64,000 nucleotides of DNA from Marispirochaeta aestuarii (GCF_002087085.1 NZ_MWQY01000010.1:121922-185921); one strand, 5' to 3'. Positions 33,430 through 41,498 are shown, numbered from the stretch's first letter. Notes: generated by a model from the sequence alone, not told the origin. Numbers and translations: made by a program.

Positions 33430-34950
33430 TTATCGCCCTTCGTCCACACTCTCTTCAATGCAAAGATCCGAGCCCCGGATCTCCCAGCGCACAGCAGTCA
33501 GTTTATCCCGAAAAAACCGGTCATGGCTGATCAGAAGAAGTGCTCCGGGCCAATCGGCAAGGGCCTGTTCAACTGCCATACGGGATTCAAGATCAAGATG
33601 GTTGGTCGGCTCATCGAGGATTATCAGCTCCGCATCCTGCAGCAGTCCGAAAGAAAGCAGAAGTTTACGCAGCTCTCCTGAGCTCATGCTCTTCACATCG
33701 GCGAAACCCTCAGGATCCCCGTTCAGGCGGGAAAAAAAAGCCAGGAGTTCTCCTTTCAGCGGGTCGGAAAGCTCACCGTACTGCTGCTGGAGCAGGAGAA
33801 GGGTCTCCCCGGAAATCTCCTGGGGTAGAACCAGCCAGTTATCTGATAACTCCCGCTTGGTGTGAAGAATCCTTCTGACCAGGCTGCTCTTTCCCGACCC
33901 GTTGGGGCCGTTCAGGGCTATCCGGTCACCAGTCTGAATACTCAGTTCAGGATGACGGAGAAACCGGCCTCCCCCGAGAAATACAGCACCTTCCTCAAGA
34001 CGCAGCAGCCTGCGGCCTCCGGCTGCGGCTGCCTTAAAGGTAACCCCGGTCTTCTGCTTCCCGGAAATGGCAATATTCTCAAACTTGAGTTCCGCCTTTC
34101 GGGCCCGCTCCTGCATGGTCTTATATAACCTGGCACCGACAGCATCCTTCCCGCTAAGACGCAGACCATCGACTTTTGCCTTGGCATCGTGATCCCGGGT
34201 ACTCAGTCCGCGCTTGGAGAAGTCCCTGCGATGCCTGTCCGCTTTTTCCTTCTGGAGCTGAGCCTGTTTCTTCAGGCGCTTATACTCTTTTCGCTCCTGT
34301 TCGTAGCGTCGGTGAGCTTCCAGGCACTCCCTCTCTTCCTGCTCCAGGGCGCTGGAGAGGGGTCCGGGACGCCGCAGAATTTTTCCCTGCCGAATAAACA
34401 GGCAGGCATCACAGAGACTGTCGACAAATTCCCGGTCGTGACTTACCAGCAGAGCTATGCCTCGGTACTGCCTGAGACCGTTCAGCAGCATGTCCCGGGC
34501 CTCCTCATCCAGATGGTTCGTCGGTTCGTCCAGGGCAAGGAATTCCGGATTGGCATGCAGTGCGACGGCCAGCTGAGCCCGCTTTCGTTCACCTCTGCTC
34601 AAGGTTTTCCAGCGCAGGGGCCAGTCGTAGTCCATTCCGAGAAGAGAGAACAGGCGTCCGGCATCCTTGTCGCCGCCATACATGGAATAGTAAAAATCGT
34701 CCAGCCCCTCAGGTATTTTTTCGGTAGTCTGGGAACAGTAAATCCTGGAGACCGGGGTGGAAATACTTCCTGTCCGGGGCGGGAGTTCGCCCATGATGAG
34801 GCGCAGCAGGGTTGTTTTTCCAGAACCGTTTTTGCCTGCCAGGGCGGTAAAACCAGGCGGGAGGGTCAGACTGAGTTTGCTGAAAAGAGGAAAGGGAGAA
34901 CTATCATACTGAAAGCTTACATTGGATATAATAAGATGAGACTGGCTCAT
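33430..34950 (-). CDS. ABC-F family ATPase (ribosome protection or translation factor type)
   Basis: The 506-residue soluble protein has two ABC domains in tandem without membrane segments. The first has GKNGSGKTTLL, LSRGERKR and ALDEPTNHLD; the second has GPNGSGKSSLV, MSSGELRKLLLSFG and ILDEPTNHLD. They are joined by a basic coiled-coil linker (about 205-290, rich in ERKEYKRLKKQAQLQKEK). ABC-F proteins bind the ribosomal E site and either aid translation or dislodge antibiotics. Its promoter-leader-terminator arrangement favours an inducible antibiotic-resistance role. AAGGAGG lies just ahead of the ATG. Confidence 0.9.
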   Translation of the reverse strand: MSQSHLIISNVSFQYDSSPFPLFSKLSLTLPPGFTALAGKNGSGKTTLLRLIMGELPPRTGSISTPVSRIYCSQTTEKIPEGLDDFYYSMYGGDKDAGRLFSLLGMDYDWPLRWKTLSRGERKRAQLAVALHANPEFLALDEPTNHLDEEARDMLLNGLRQYRGIALLVSHDREFVDSLCDACLFIRQGKILRRPGPLSSALEQEERECLEAHRRYEQERKEYKRLKKQAQLQKEKADRHRRDFSKRGLSTRDHDAKAKVDGLRLSGKDAVGARLYKTMQERARKAELKFENIAISGKQKTGVTFKAAAAGGRRLLRLEEGAVFLGGGRFLRHPELSIQTGDRIALNGPNGSGKSSLVRRILHTKRELSDNWLVLPQEISGETLLLLQQQYGELSDPLKGELLAFFSRLNGDPEGFADVKSMSSGELRKLLLSFGLLQDAELIILDEPTNHLDLESRMAVEQALADWPGALLLISHDRFFRDKLTAVRWEIRGSDLCIEESVDEGR

Positions 34951-34984
34951 AGAACCTCCTTAAGGGCGGTTGATATGAGCGGCT

Positions 34985-35043
34985 AAAAAGTAAACAGCAG
35001 AGAGAAAGCGCCGCGTAATAAGGTGTTATTTCTCTCCGTTTAC
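34985..35043 (-). promoter_or_regulatory. attenuator-like terminator hairpin in the ABC-F leader
   Basis: On the minus strand GTAAAC + GAGAGAAA pair with TTTCTCTC + GTTTAC, interrupted by a small internal loop, and five T residues follow. An inner AATAA/TTATT hairpin caps it. It lies between a promoter (35114-35086) and the ABC-F start, so readthrough would control expression. It could instead be the terminator of the upstream radical SAM gene. Confidence 0.65.
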
Positions 35044-35051
35044 AGTCTCAT
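35040..35051 (-). CDS. candidate three-codon leader peptide MRL
   Basis: ATG-AGA-CTG-TAA overlaps the first arm of the attenuator hairpin, about 28 bases after the predicted transcription start. MRL is the minimal motif at which ribosomes stall with macrolides on ErmD-type leaders. Its ribosome-binding site (AGGA about 13 bases upstream) is weak, and a three-codon ORF can occur by chance. Confidence 0.35.
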   Translation of the reverse strand: MRL

Positions 35052-35085
35052 CGTCTCTATTTATCCTCGTAGACAGGGTTATGCA

Positions 35086-35114
35086 ATCTTATGCCGGCAC
35101 TAAGGTAAAGTCAA
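35086..35114 (-). promoter_or_regulatory. promoter of the ABC-F leader
   Basis: TTGACT (35114-35109) is spaced exactly 17 bases from TAAGAT (35091-35086) on the minus strand, in the spacer after the radical SAM gene. Confidence 0.65.
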
Positions 35115-35128
35115 TATCCGGAGTCCCT

Positions 35129-36067
35129 TCAGGAGGGACCGCGGTAACGATAAAAGATTCCCCGTCTTTCGGAAACAGCTTCAATCCGACCTGCAGCTTC
35201 CAGAACCCCCAGGTACTTGTTCAATTCGTTTTCGTGGACGCTGAGTATTCTCACCAGGTCAGATAGGGTGCAGGGACGCCGTTTGAGGGTTTCCAGTATG
35301 GCAGATTCCATGTCGGTTCTGTAGGCCCGGGTTTTCTTCCGTACCTGCGGGGTTGCGATAATTTCCACGTTGTCCAGGCCCCAGTATTCGATGATTGTCC
35401 ACAGGGTCTGGTCGTCAGCGGCCTGGAGTTTTTTAACAGCTCCCGGCCGATCGAGACTGTTCAGCTGAACCCTTTCTGGACCGATGCGAAGGATGGACTT
35501 CTTCAGCAGGGTGAGATCTTTCCTGTTGTCATTATAGCCGGGCAGGATCATGACCTCGAGCCAGATTTTTCCTGAATACTCCCGCCTGAAATCGACGAGT
35601 CCCTGAATATAGGTCTCAAGGTCCACACCCCTGTGAGGCCGGTCAATACGGCGGAAGGTCCCTTCCGAGGCGGCGTCCAGGGACGGGAGGACCAGGTCGG
35701 CGGGAAGCAGCTCTTCCCGTACTTCAGGATCGCTGAAGAGACTGCCGTTGGTCAGCACCGCCACCGGGATATCCGGATAGCGGCGCTTTATGACTGCCAG
35801 TACCCGGCCGATCCCCGAGTTGAGGGTCGGCTCCCCGGCGCCGGAGAAGGTAAGGTAATCGGGTTCCGGGTTGTCCTGCAGAAAGCTGTACAGCTCTGAG
35901 AGGACCTCGTCAGCCGGGATGTATTCCCGGCGCTCAAGGGTCAGCTTTGTCGTTATGCCGCACTCGCAGTAGACGCAGTTGAAGGTACAGACCTTGTGGG
36001 GAACAAGATCTATCCCTAATGACATTCCAAGCCTCCGGGACGGAACCGGTCCGAACAGGTGCTTCAT
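35129..36067 (-). CDS. radical SAM protein with C-terminal winged helix
   Basis: The 312-residue protein has a radical SAM cluster motif Cys27-x3-Cys31-x2-Cys34 (CTFNCVYC), a FSGAGEPTLN glycine-rich SAM segment and LDAASEGTFRRIDRPH. The last 60 residues (ESAILETLKRRPCTLSDLVRILSVHENELNKYLGVLEAAGRIE) form a winged helix. It resembles the COG0731 TYW1-like group often found beside MinD/NifX genes. It follows the NifX-like gene by 34 bases on the same strand and may mature a metal-sulfur cofactor with it. The reaction is unknown. Confidence 0.85.
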   Translation of the reverse strand: MKHLFGPVPSRRLGMSLGIDLVPHKVCTFNCVYCECGITTKLTLERREYIPADEVLSELYSFLQDNPEPDYLTFSGAGEPTLNSGIGRVLAVIKRRYPDIPVAVLTNGSLFSDPEVREELLPADLVLPSLDAASEGTFRRIDRPHRGVDLETYIQGLVDFRREYSGKIWLEVMILPGYNDNRKDLTLLKKSILRIGPERVQLNSLDRPGAVKKLQAADDQTLWTIIEYWGLDNVEIIATPQVRKKTRAYRTDMESAILETLKRRPCTLSDLVRILSVHENELNKYLGVLEAAGRIEAVSERRGIFYRYRGPS

Positions 36068-36101
36068 CAGACGCAGCTTCTATCGTACAGCAAAGACATG
36101 A

Positions 36102-36440
36102 TCAGAACTCCGTCAGCTTTCCCTGTCTGAAGGCCTCGTAGGCTTCCGCGACCGTCATGCTGCCGGCCCCGGTATAAATCTTTATGTTCGACTGGGAGAG
36201 GGCCGTAGCGGCATTGCCTCCGGGACCGTTCCCGGTAATCAGAACATCCGGTTTGATTTCAAATAGTTTCCGGGCGGTCTGAGGGCCGGCCCCGTGAGCG
36301 ACTCCGTCAATTTCACGGTTGTCGAAGCTCGTGTATTCATTCTTTTCTTCATCAAGAACAAGAATAAACTCGGTTCGTCCGAACCTTGGGTCCATCATCG
36401 ATTCAGAATCTGTTCCCTTTGCAGTAAATGCGATTTTCAT
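36102..36440 (-). CDS. NifX/NifB-C-terminal-like iron-molybdenum cofactor binding protein
   Basis: A 112-residue protein of the dinitrogenase iron-molybdenum cofactor domain family: MKIAFTAKGTDSESMMDPRFGRTEFILV at the start, DNREIDGVAHGAGPQTA in the middle and a TGNGPGGNAATAL loop. Stand-alone members are common beside MRP/MinD-type ATPases and are thought to carry Fe-S or Mo-Fe clusters. ATG 36440 follows AAGGAG. No nitrogenase genes are nearby, so a nitrogen-fixation role is not implied. Confidence 0.88.
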   Translation of the reverse strand: MKIAFTAKGTDSESMMDPRFGRTEFILVLDEEKNEYTSFDNREIDGVAHGAGPQTARKLFEIKPDVLITGNGPGGNAATALSQSNIKIYTGAGSMTVAEAYEAFRQGKLTEF

Positions 36441-36453
36441 ATGCGTATGCTCC

Positions 36454-37332
36454 TTATGCATTGGCAGTATCGAGTATTCTGTTCCAGCAGGCGGATATCT
36501 GGTTTTTCAGTTCGCCGCTGTCCAGTTCTACTATTGTTTTTCCCTGCACCATGGCCCGGGTAAATGACTCGTCATAGGGTAAATCCGCCAGATGCCTGAT
36601 TCCCGCTTCGGCAAGGAATGCCTTAACCTGCTCCGTGGTTTCCGGGTTCAGATCGGATTTATTGATTATGCAGCCCGACGGAATGGAAAACCTGCGGACC
36701 AGTTCATGGACCCGCTTTAAATCGTGAAGCCCTGAGACCGTCGGCTCGGTAACAAAGACTACAAAGTCCGCCCCGGAAAGGGACGACACCACAGGACATC
36801 CGATTCCCGGGGAACCGTCCACAAGAACGATCTTGCATTCCAGTTCCCGGGCAATCCGTTTTGCTTCGTTCTTGACCTTGGCTACCAGCTTGCCGGAGTT
36901 CTCCGCCCCGATGCCAAGCCGGGCATGGACCATAAGTGTTCCGGTTTTGATCCGCGATTCATACCACTCGCCCACGTTCTGGTCTTCCATGCGTATTGCT
37001 TCCCGGGGACAGATCCTGGCGCAGTAACCGCAGCCCTCGCAGTTCAGGGGGATAACCGAATAGACGCCGTCTTTTTCTTCCAGAGCATCGAAACGACATA
37101 CCTCGTCGCAGGCCCCGCATCCTGTGCAGAGAGCCGGATCTATGGAGGCGAGTACGCCGCTGTAGAAGTCCTCCGCCTTTTTGACCTCCGGCTCCAGCAG
37201 GATATGCATGTCCGCGGCGTCCACGTCGCAGTCAGCGGTGACCAGGGATTTTCCTCCCAGGACGGCGAAGGATGCGGTCAGCGAGGTTTTTCCCGTACCT
37301 CCCTTGCCTGATATTACTACTATCTCTTTCAT
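36454..37332 (-). CDS. MinD-superfamily P-loop ATPase with inserted ferredoxin domain (first of pair)
   Basis: The 292-residue protein has a deviant Walker A (SGKGGTGKT, residues 8-16) and an inserted 2x[4Fe-4S] ferredoxin domain with Cys69/72/75/79 and Cys98/101/104/108, then the rest of the SIMIBI fold (VDGSPGIGCPVVSSLSGAD, TEPTVSGLHDL). Pairs of such ATPases occur in anaerobes beside DUF134, DUF5320 and NifX genes and are presumed Fe-S cluster carriers or redox regulators. Its start overlaps the stop of the second MinD gene by one base, so the two are likely a heterodimer. Confidence 0.92.
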   Translation of the reverse strand: MKEIVVISGKGGTGKTSLTASFAVLGGKSLVTADCDVDAADMHILLEPEVKKAEDFYSGVLASIDPALCTGCGACDEVCRFDALEEKDGVYSVIPLNCEGCGYCARICPREAIRMEDQNVGEWYESRIKTGTLMVHARLGIGAENSGKLVAKVKNEAKRIARELECKIVLVDGSPGIGCPVVSSLSGADFVVFVTEPTVSGLHDLKRVHELVRRFSIPSGCIINKSDLNPETTEQVKAFLAEAGIRHLADLPYDESFTRAMVQGKTIVELDSGELKNQISACWNRILDTANA

Positions 37333-38198
37333 CAGGCCCGCTCCTCTTCTGCCAGCCTCTGCAGAAAGGCGTCAATATTTTCGAGTTCCCGGGCAACCTC
37401 AGGCAGTGCCTGGTAGAGAAGCTCTCCCCGGGAATACATTTCCGCTATCTCCCGCCGGTTCGGTATCGCGGCGATAATGTCGATTTTTTCCGCCTCGCAG
37501 TAGGATCGTACATCGGCATTGCCAAGGCCTTCCCTGTTTATTACCACGGCAAAGGGCTTATTAAGCCCCCGGACAGTCTCCACCGCCAGCTTCAGATCGT
37601 TGAGGCCGAAGGGTGTCGGCTCGGTAACCAGCAGAACAAAATCGATGTCCTTTACCGCCTCGATTACCGGACAGGAGGTTCCGGGGGGGGAATCGTATAT
37701 CTTGCATACATCGTCGGGAAAACACTCATCCACGTAGTCGAGGGTCTGAGCAATCAGGGGTACCGCCTGCTCCTGCCCGATATCAAGGCGACTGTCTATA
37801 AAGTCGACGCCGTCTACCCGGTAGCGCCTGACCTCCCCCATTTTTACCGGGACCATGGGAAGAGACCCGGCGGGACAGAGCTCGGAACAGGCGTAGCAGC
37901 CGTGACACAATTCCGGAAAGACCATGACCCGGTCTCCCATCTTGATTACTGCATTGAAATTGCAGACCTGCTGACAGAGACCGCAGAGGGTGCAGCAGTT
38001 AGAATCCCAGGAAGGTACCATGCGGTGCATCTCTTTGGACTCTTCCAGCCTTCCATGAAGAAAAAGTCCTGAATTCGGTTCTTCCACATCCAGGTCCGTC
38101 AGTACCACCGGACGCTTCCGGGCCAGATAGGAGGCCAGATTTACGGAGAGTGTGGTCTTTCCGGTACCGCCCTTCCCGCTGGCTATCGCGATTTTCAT
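37332..38198 (-). CDS. MinD-superfamily P-loop ATPase with inserted ferredoxin domain (second of pair)
   Basis: A 288-residue paralogue of the neighbouring protein with Walker A SGKGGTGKT (7-15), ferredoxin cysteines at 69/72/75/79 and 98/101/104/108 in the same register, and SPPGTSCPVIEAVKDID and TEPTPFGLNDL segments. ATG 38198 is the natural start because the family begins MKIAIASGKGG; the open frame upstream has no similarity. It is first of the coupled pair and follows the small zinc-ribbon gene by two bases. Confidence 0.92.
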   Translation of the reverse strand: MKIAIASGKGGTGKTTLSVNLASYLARKRPVVLTDLDVEEPNSGLFLHGRLEESKEMHRMVPSWDSNCCTLCGLCQQVCNFNAVIKMGDRVMVFPELCHGCYACSELCPAGSLPMVPVKMGEVRRYRVDGVDFIDSRLDIGQEQAVPLIAQTLDYVDECFPDDVCKIYDSPPGTSCPVIEAVKDIDFVLLVTEPTPFGLNDLKLAVETVRGLNKPFAVVINREGLGNADVRSYCEAEKIDIIAAIPNRREIAEMYSRGELLYQALPEVARELENIDAFLQRLAEEERA

Positions 38199-38200
38199 CC

Positions 38201-38443
38201 TCAGCCTTTCCGCCTGTGGTTGTACAGTTCTTCCCGGACCATGGTGTGGCCGCACTTGGGGCATTTGATTTGTGTGCAGGAGACTCCCTGCTGATGGGCA
38301 ACCGTGGTTCCGCACTTTACGCAGATACAGCTGCCGCCGGGACCATAGGCGCCACCGCTGTTTCGGCCCCGTCTGTTGAAACCCAGACCCCGTCCTGTTC
38401 CGGCACCCGTTCCGTCGGGTCCCGTACCATCACCTCTCGGCAT
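38201..38443 (-). CDS. small glycine-rich zinc-ribbon protein (DUF5320-like)
   Basis: The 80-residue protein starts MPRGDGTGPDGTGAGTGRG, the typical glycine-rich head of proteins found with MinD/NifX operons, and ends with two CxxC pairs (CVKCG, CPKCG) that would bind zinc or a cluster. ATG 38443 follows AGGAAG and lies inside the end of the DUF134 gene (14-base overlap). The function is unknown; co-occurrence with redox ATPases suggests cluster or redox handling. Confidence 0.85.
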   Translation of the reverse strand: MPRGDGTGPDGTGAGTGRGLGFNRRGRNSGGAYGPGGSCICVKCGTTVAHQQGVSCTQIKCPKCGHTMVREELYNHRRKG

Positions 38444-38903
38444 TATCTTCCTCTCCCATTTCCCGGCCGTACTGCCGGCAGCAATTTCCATGTCCGAAAC
38501 CATCGGCCATATCCTCTATATCAGCAGAACCGCAGATCGGGCAGACTGGAAGCTCGCCGTCAAAGCCTGAACTGAATAATTCGCCACAGCTGAGACAGCG
38601 CATCAGGTTCCTCCGGAAATGAACACAGCCGCCCTCTATACAAAGCTCCCTGCCCTCCACCAGAAAGGCGGCGACTTTTTTCCGGGCCCTTTCCAGAAGC
38701 CGGGTAAAGGTGGAGCGGGAAATTTCCATCTGCAGAGCCGCCTCTTCATGTTCCAGCTGCAGATAATCGGCGAGCCGCACCGCTTCATACTCATCCAGAG
38801 AGAGAGCTATCTGCTCAAGCCCCCGTTTGCGTATTCCCGTGGGTTTGAATGAAGAGTAGAGAGGGGGCTTGCTGACGATTCTGTTCTTCTGCGGCCGGGG
38901 CAC
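38430..38903 (-). CDS. DUF134 helix-turn-helix protein with zinc-ribbon tail
   Basis: The 157-residue protein has a DUF134 sigma-factor-like helix-turn-helix (about 30-90: LSLDEYEAVRLADYLQLEHEEAALQMEISRSTFTRLLERARKKVA) and two later Cys pairs (CLSCG, CPICG) plus a terminal His/Cys cluster. The N-terminal PRPQKNRIV start is diagnostic. It heads the DUF134-DUF5320-MinD-MinD-NifX operon and is its likely metal- or redox-responsive regulator. A 14-base palindrome lies about 40 bases upstream. Confidence 0.9.
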   Translation of the reverse strand: MPRPQKNRIVSKPPLYSSFKPTGIRKRGLEQIALSLDEYEAVRLADYLQLEHEEAALQMEISRSTFTRLLERARKKVAAFLVEGRELCIEGGCVHFRRNLMRCLSCGELFSSGFDGELPVCPICGSADIEDMADGFGHGNCCRQYGREMGEEDNAER

Positions 38904-38938
38904 GATATCCTCCAGGGGTCATTACCTGACAAGCATAT

Positions 38939-38952
38939 TGCACATATGTGCA
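38939..38952. promoter_or_regulatory. 14-base palindrome between DUF134 operon and hemerythrin gene
   Basis: TGCACATATGTGCA is a perfect inverted repeat in the 139-base divergent spacer. It could be the operator for the DUF134 regulator or a CRP/FNR-type protein. Confidence 0.45.
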
Positions 38953-39042
38953 TAATGTCAAGACAGGAACTTCTTTATCTGTGTTTGATTATTTGATTTC
39001 CCTTCGTATCCTTCTTATTTTATGAGACAGGAGGTCATATTT

Positions 39043-39609
39043 ATGAGAAAACATATGTGCCTCAAACCCCGGGGATGTCTGATGATAGAGCATCGCCTGA
39101 TTGAACGAGCAATAGAGATCCTGGCGGTTGAGAGGGACCGCTTGAAGGCCGGTGGAACCCTGGATCCGGTGTTCATTGACAAGATGGTGGATTTTATCCG
39201 CACCTACGCGGACCGCACACACCATGGTAAAGAGGAGGATATTCTCTTTGAGAGTCTTGAAAGCAAGGATCTGTCCCAGGAAGAAAAAGACCTCATGCGT
39301 GAACTTATCGACGAGCACAAATACGGCCGCAAACTGACAGAGCAGCTGGTAAGGTCAAAAGAGGCTGTTCTGGAAGGGGATAAGGCTCAGCTCGAGAGCT
39401 TACTGGATGCGGTGAACAAACTTGTCGAGTTCTACCCCGAGCATATACGCAAAGAGGATGAGCGTTTCTTTCCCGATACGGAACGGCACTACGACAAAGA
39501 GGAACTCGACGCCATGCTGCGGGAGTTTTATGACTTTGACATGCAGATGATCCACGAGAAGTACCGCAAAACCGTGGAGAGCATCGAGGAAGAAAAAGAA
39601 AGCGTATAG
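39043..39609 (+). CDS. hemerythrin-domain protein
   Basis: The 188-residue cytosolic protein keeps the carboxylate/histidine pattern of a di-iron four-helix bundle: MIEHRLIERA, THHGKEEDILF, IDEHKYGRKL and YPEHIRKEDERFF. Such proteins sense or scavenge oxygen or NO, or protect Fe-S clusters. ATG 39043 has AGGAGG just upstream; an in-frame ATG 21 bases earlier would precede that site. It is divergent from the MinD/ferredoxin operon, which fits an oxidative or nitrosative defence link. Partner function is inferred. Confidence 0.9.
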   Translation: MRKHMCLKPRGCLMIEHRLIERAIEILAVERDRLKAGGTLDPVFIDKMVDFIRTYADRTHHGKEEDILFESLESKDLSQEEKDLMRELIDEHKYGRKLTEQLVRSKEAVLEGDKAQLESLLDAVNKLVEFYPEHIRKEDERFFPDTERHYDKEELDAMLREFYDFDMQMIHEKYRKTVESIEEEKESV

Positions 39610-39616
39610 CCGTATT

Positions 39617-40045
39617 TCAGGTCTTTTTCAGCTCTTCATCAATAAGCTTTTCGAGGATGCCGCCGATCCGCGCGATTACGTTGTGGCATCCGATTACCTC
39701 GTCGCGGTACATCTCTTTTAAACGGTCGCAGTCAGTTGAGCCAAGCTCATCCTGGACCCGGTTAAAGAGTTTCCGGTTGATCTCTTTAAAGCGCTCGTCA
39801 ACCTTGGCCCGGTCTTTAACAAAAATGGTACTGATGGCCATGATGCCGCCGGTTATTGCTCCACAGCTCTTCTCCACTCCCATGCCGCCGCCGAAAGCCG
39901 CCGAGAGCTTGAGAGCTTCCGGCGGCAGCTTGAGCTGATAGGCCTGGTTCGCGGCGAAGAGTATGGTTTCAGCGCAGTTCAGGTTTTCCCTCCCTGCGAG
40001 TCCGGCGTTGACTATGTCCTGAATCGATTCTTTTTTCCGAATCAT
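39617..40045 (-). CDS. C_GCAxxG_C_C family redox protein
   Basis: The 142-residue protein has the family's spaced cysteine pattern: LNCAETIL, then AFGGGMGVEKSCGAITGG, then TDCDRLKE and IGCHNVIA. Members are probably iron-sulfur or thiol redox proteins of anaerobes and often sit near rubredoxin or hemerythrin genes. It converges on the hemerythrin gene with seven bases between stops. ATG 40045 lacks a good ribosome-binding site; longer in-frame starts exist but show no family similarity. Confidence 0.82.
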   Translation of the reverse strand: MIRKKESIQDIVNAGLAGRENLNCAETILFAANQAYQLKLPPEALKLSAAFGGGMGVEKSCGAITGGIMAISTIFVKDRAKVDERFKEINRKLFNRVQDELGSTDCDRLKEMYRDEVIGCHNVIARIGGILEKLIDEELKKT

Positions 40046-40085
40046 GGAGATAAGTGTAATCCATGAAGCGGCAGAGCTCAATAGC

Positions 40086-40472
40086 TCAGGCCAGCCGGTC
40101 GGCTCCGGAATAGACCTCTTCAACAGTCAGATAGAAGGCCGCTTTGGGAGTCATCTGAGGGTGCTTTACATGGACCCAGTCCACGACCTCCTGGTACCTG
40201 GCACCATCAAGAGCGCAATCCACCGTACCTTTGATCTGATAAGACTTTCGCGTATCCGGATCCAGCACAACCACGCTTAATCGCGGATTCTCTTCCAGGT
40301 TCTTCCGGGTCTTCTGAAACTTGTTGTCCGCCACCACCATGGTCTGATCGTCAAGGGCTTTGACATAGGTCACGTACACAATATTCGGAACGCCGTCGGC
40401 GCTGGATGTGGCAATACAGGTGGGATTTGTCTTTTCGATAGCAGTAAGCACTTCTGTCGGCAATTTGGCCAT
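40086..40472 (-). CDS. pyridoxamine 5'-phosphate oxidase-like FMN-binding protein
   Basis: The 128-residue protein has the split-barrel flavin fold: PTCIATSSADGVPNIVYVTYV near the start, FQKTRKNLEENPRLSVVVLD in the middle and KGTVDCALDGARYQEVVDWV near the end. Short members like this usually bind FMN or F420 and reduce small electrophiles; they do not make pyridoxal phosphate. It is transcribed toward the C_GCAxxG_C_C gene, 40 bases upstream of its start. Confidence 0.88.
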   Translation of the reverse strand: MAKLPTEVLTAIEKTNPTCIATSSADGVPNIVYVTYVKALDDQTMVVADNKFQKTRKNLEENPRLSVVVLDPDTRKSYQIKGTVDCALDGARYQEVVDWVHVKHPQMTPKAAFYLTVEEVYSGADRLA

Positions 40473-40565
40473 GGGGACTCCTTGTTGATATTTATTCTCA
40501 TTGCATTCTACAGGGAGCGCTGCTATGAATCAAGATAGAGTGTTTCGAAACTTAGTGACAGGTCT

Positions 40566-41219
40566 CTAGAGTATTCCGTATTTCTCGAAGGTTTTTACAA
40601 TACCCGCACCTGCACGGAGCTCCTCCCGCACAGTATTCTCTCCCTGTACCTTCTGCCAGGCCTTCTCAATCACCTCCGGAGCGATCTTGCCGGGAACGAC
40701 TACCACGCCGTCTACATCGGCATAGACGAGGTCTCCGGGGCAGACCCGGATGCCCCCGCAGACCACCGGGATGTTCCGCTCCTTGCCGTCCATACGTCCC
40801 TGGCTGTCGTAGGGGATGAGCCCCCTGCAGAAGACCGGAAAGCCCAGTTCGGTAATTTCGTGATAATCCCGGGCACCCCCGTCGGTCACGACCCCCGAGG
40901 CCCCCCTTCCGACCGCCGCGTTGGAAAGCAGCCCGCCCCAGAAGGCGGAGAGGTTCTCTGCATTGCACTGGGCCACGACAATCTGCCCCCGCTCAAGATC
41001 GTCGATGAGTTCCATCTCAAGCTGAAAGGGCTTTGCCGGGACCTCCGTGACGGCTTCCTGATAGATGGTAACTGCCTCTCCCCAGGCTTTCATGCTGTGA
41101 TTCAGGGGCCGGATGGAGGGATCCATGCACTGAATTCTGTAGCCCATGGCGTCCATTACGTCCATGAGGACCGCGGAATAACAGGCATCCAGTTTTTCCT
41201 TGTACTGCAGGTATTTCAT
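40566..41219 (-). CDS. RraA-like / hydroxy-methylglutarate-type aldolase family protein
   Basis: A 217-residue member of the RraA/MenG-like superfamily with GGLLSNAAVGRGASGVVTDGGARD near the middle (the substrate-binding GG..R..D motif) and CPGDLVYADVDGVVVVPGKI. In this superfamily true RNase E inhibitors are about 160 residues, while longer forms are class II aldolases for 4-hydroxy-4-methyl-2-oxoglutarate or related acids. This length and motif fit the aldolase side. It stands alone, 93 bases upstream of the PPOX-like gene. Confidence 0.85.
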   Translation of the reverse strand: MKYLQYKEKLDACYSAVLMDVMDAMGYRIQCMDPSIRPLNHSMKAWGEAVTIYQEAVTEVPAKPFQLEMELIDDLERGQIVVAQCNAENLSAFWGGLLSNAAVGRGASGVVTDGGARDYHEITELGFPVFCRGLIPYDSQGRMDGKERNIPVVCGGIRVCPGDLVYADVDGVVVVPGKIAPEVIEKAWQKVQGENTVREELRAGAGIVKTFEKYGIL

Positions 41220-41273
41220 ATACCTCAAGCATAGGACGGAATACCCGGATCTGCAAGGAAAAGCAGTTACGGC

Positions 41274-41498
41274 TCAGACCTCAAAGATTCCCTGTATCTC
41301 TATTCCTGATTGATCCACCGCTTCTTTTGCCGCTTCGGAATCCGAAGCGGCAAAGCGTACGCAGGTTCCGCAGTCAGAGGAAAGATGTCGCGGGACAGGG
41401 ACAAGTCTGCAGGGGATTTCCCGCTCCTTGAGCATCTTCTCGATCCTCAGGGCGTGGCTCGTTGAATAGACAAGCAGAACGCTCATTGGAACTTTCAT
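41274..41498 (-). CDS. DUF3343 putative sulfur/selenium carrier
   Basis: The 74-residue protein fits DUF3343: SVLLVYSTSHALRIEKMLKEREIPCRLVPVPRHLSSDCGTCVRF, with Cys in the CGTC segment. DUF3343 proteins accompany YedE/YedF and cysteine desulfurase genes in organisms with labile-selenium enzymes and may carry sulfur or selenium. Its start overlaps the stop of the desulfurase gene by four bases, so it is translationally coupled as the last of four genes. Confidence 0.88.
   Translation of the reverse strand: MKVPMSVLLVYSTSHALRIEKMLKEREIPCRLVPVPRHLSSDCGTCVRFAASDSEAAKEAVDQSGIEIQGIFEV

Noticed and set aside
36102..38903. Nitrogen-fixation genes
   Set aside because: The NifX-like domain occurs widely without nitrogenase and no nifHDK, nifE or nifN is present.
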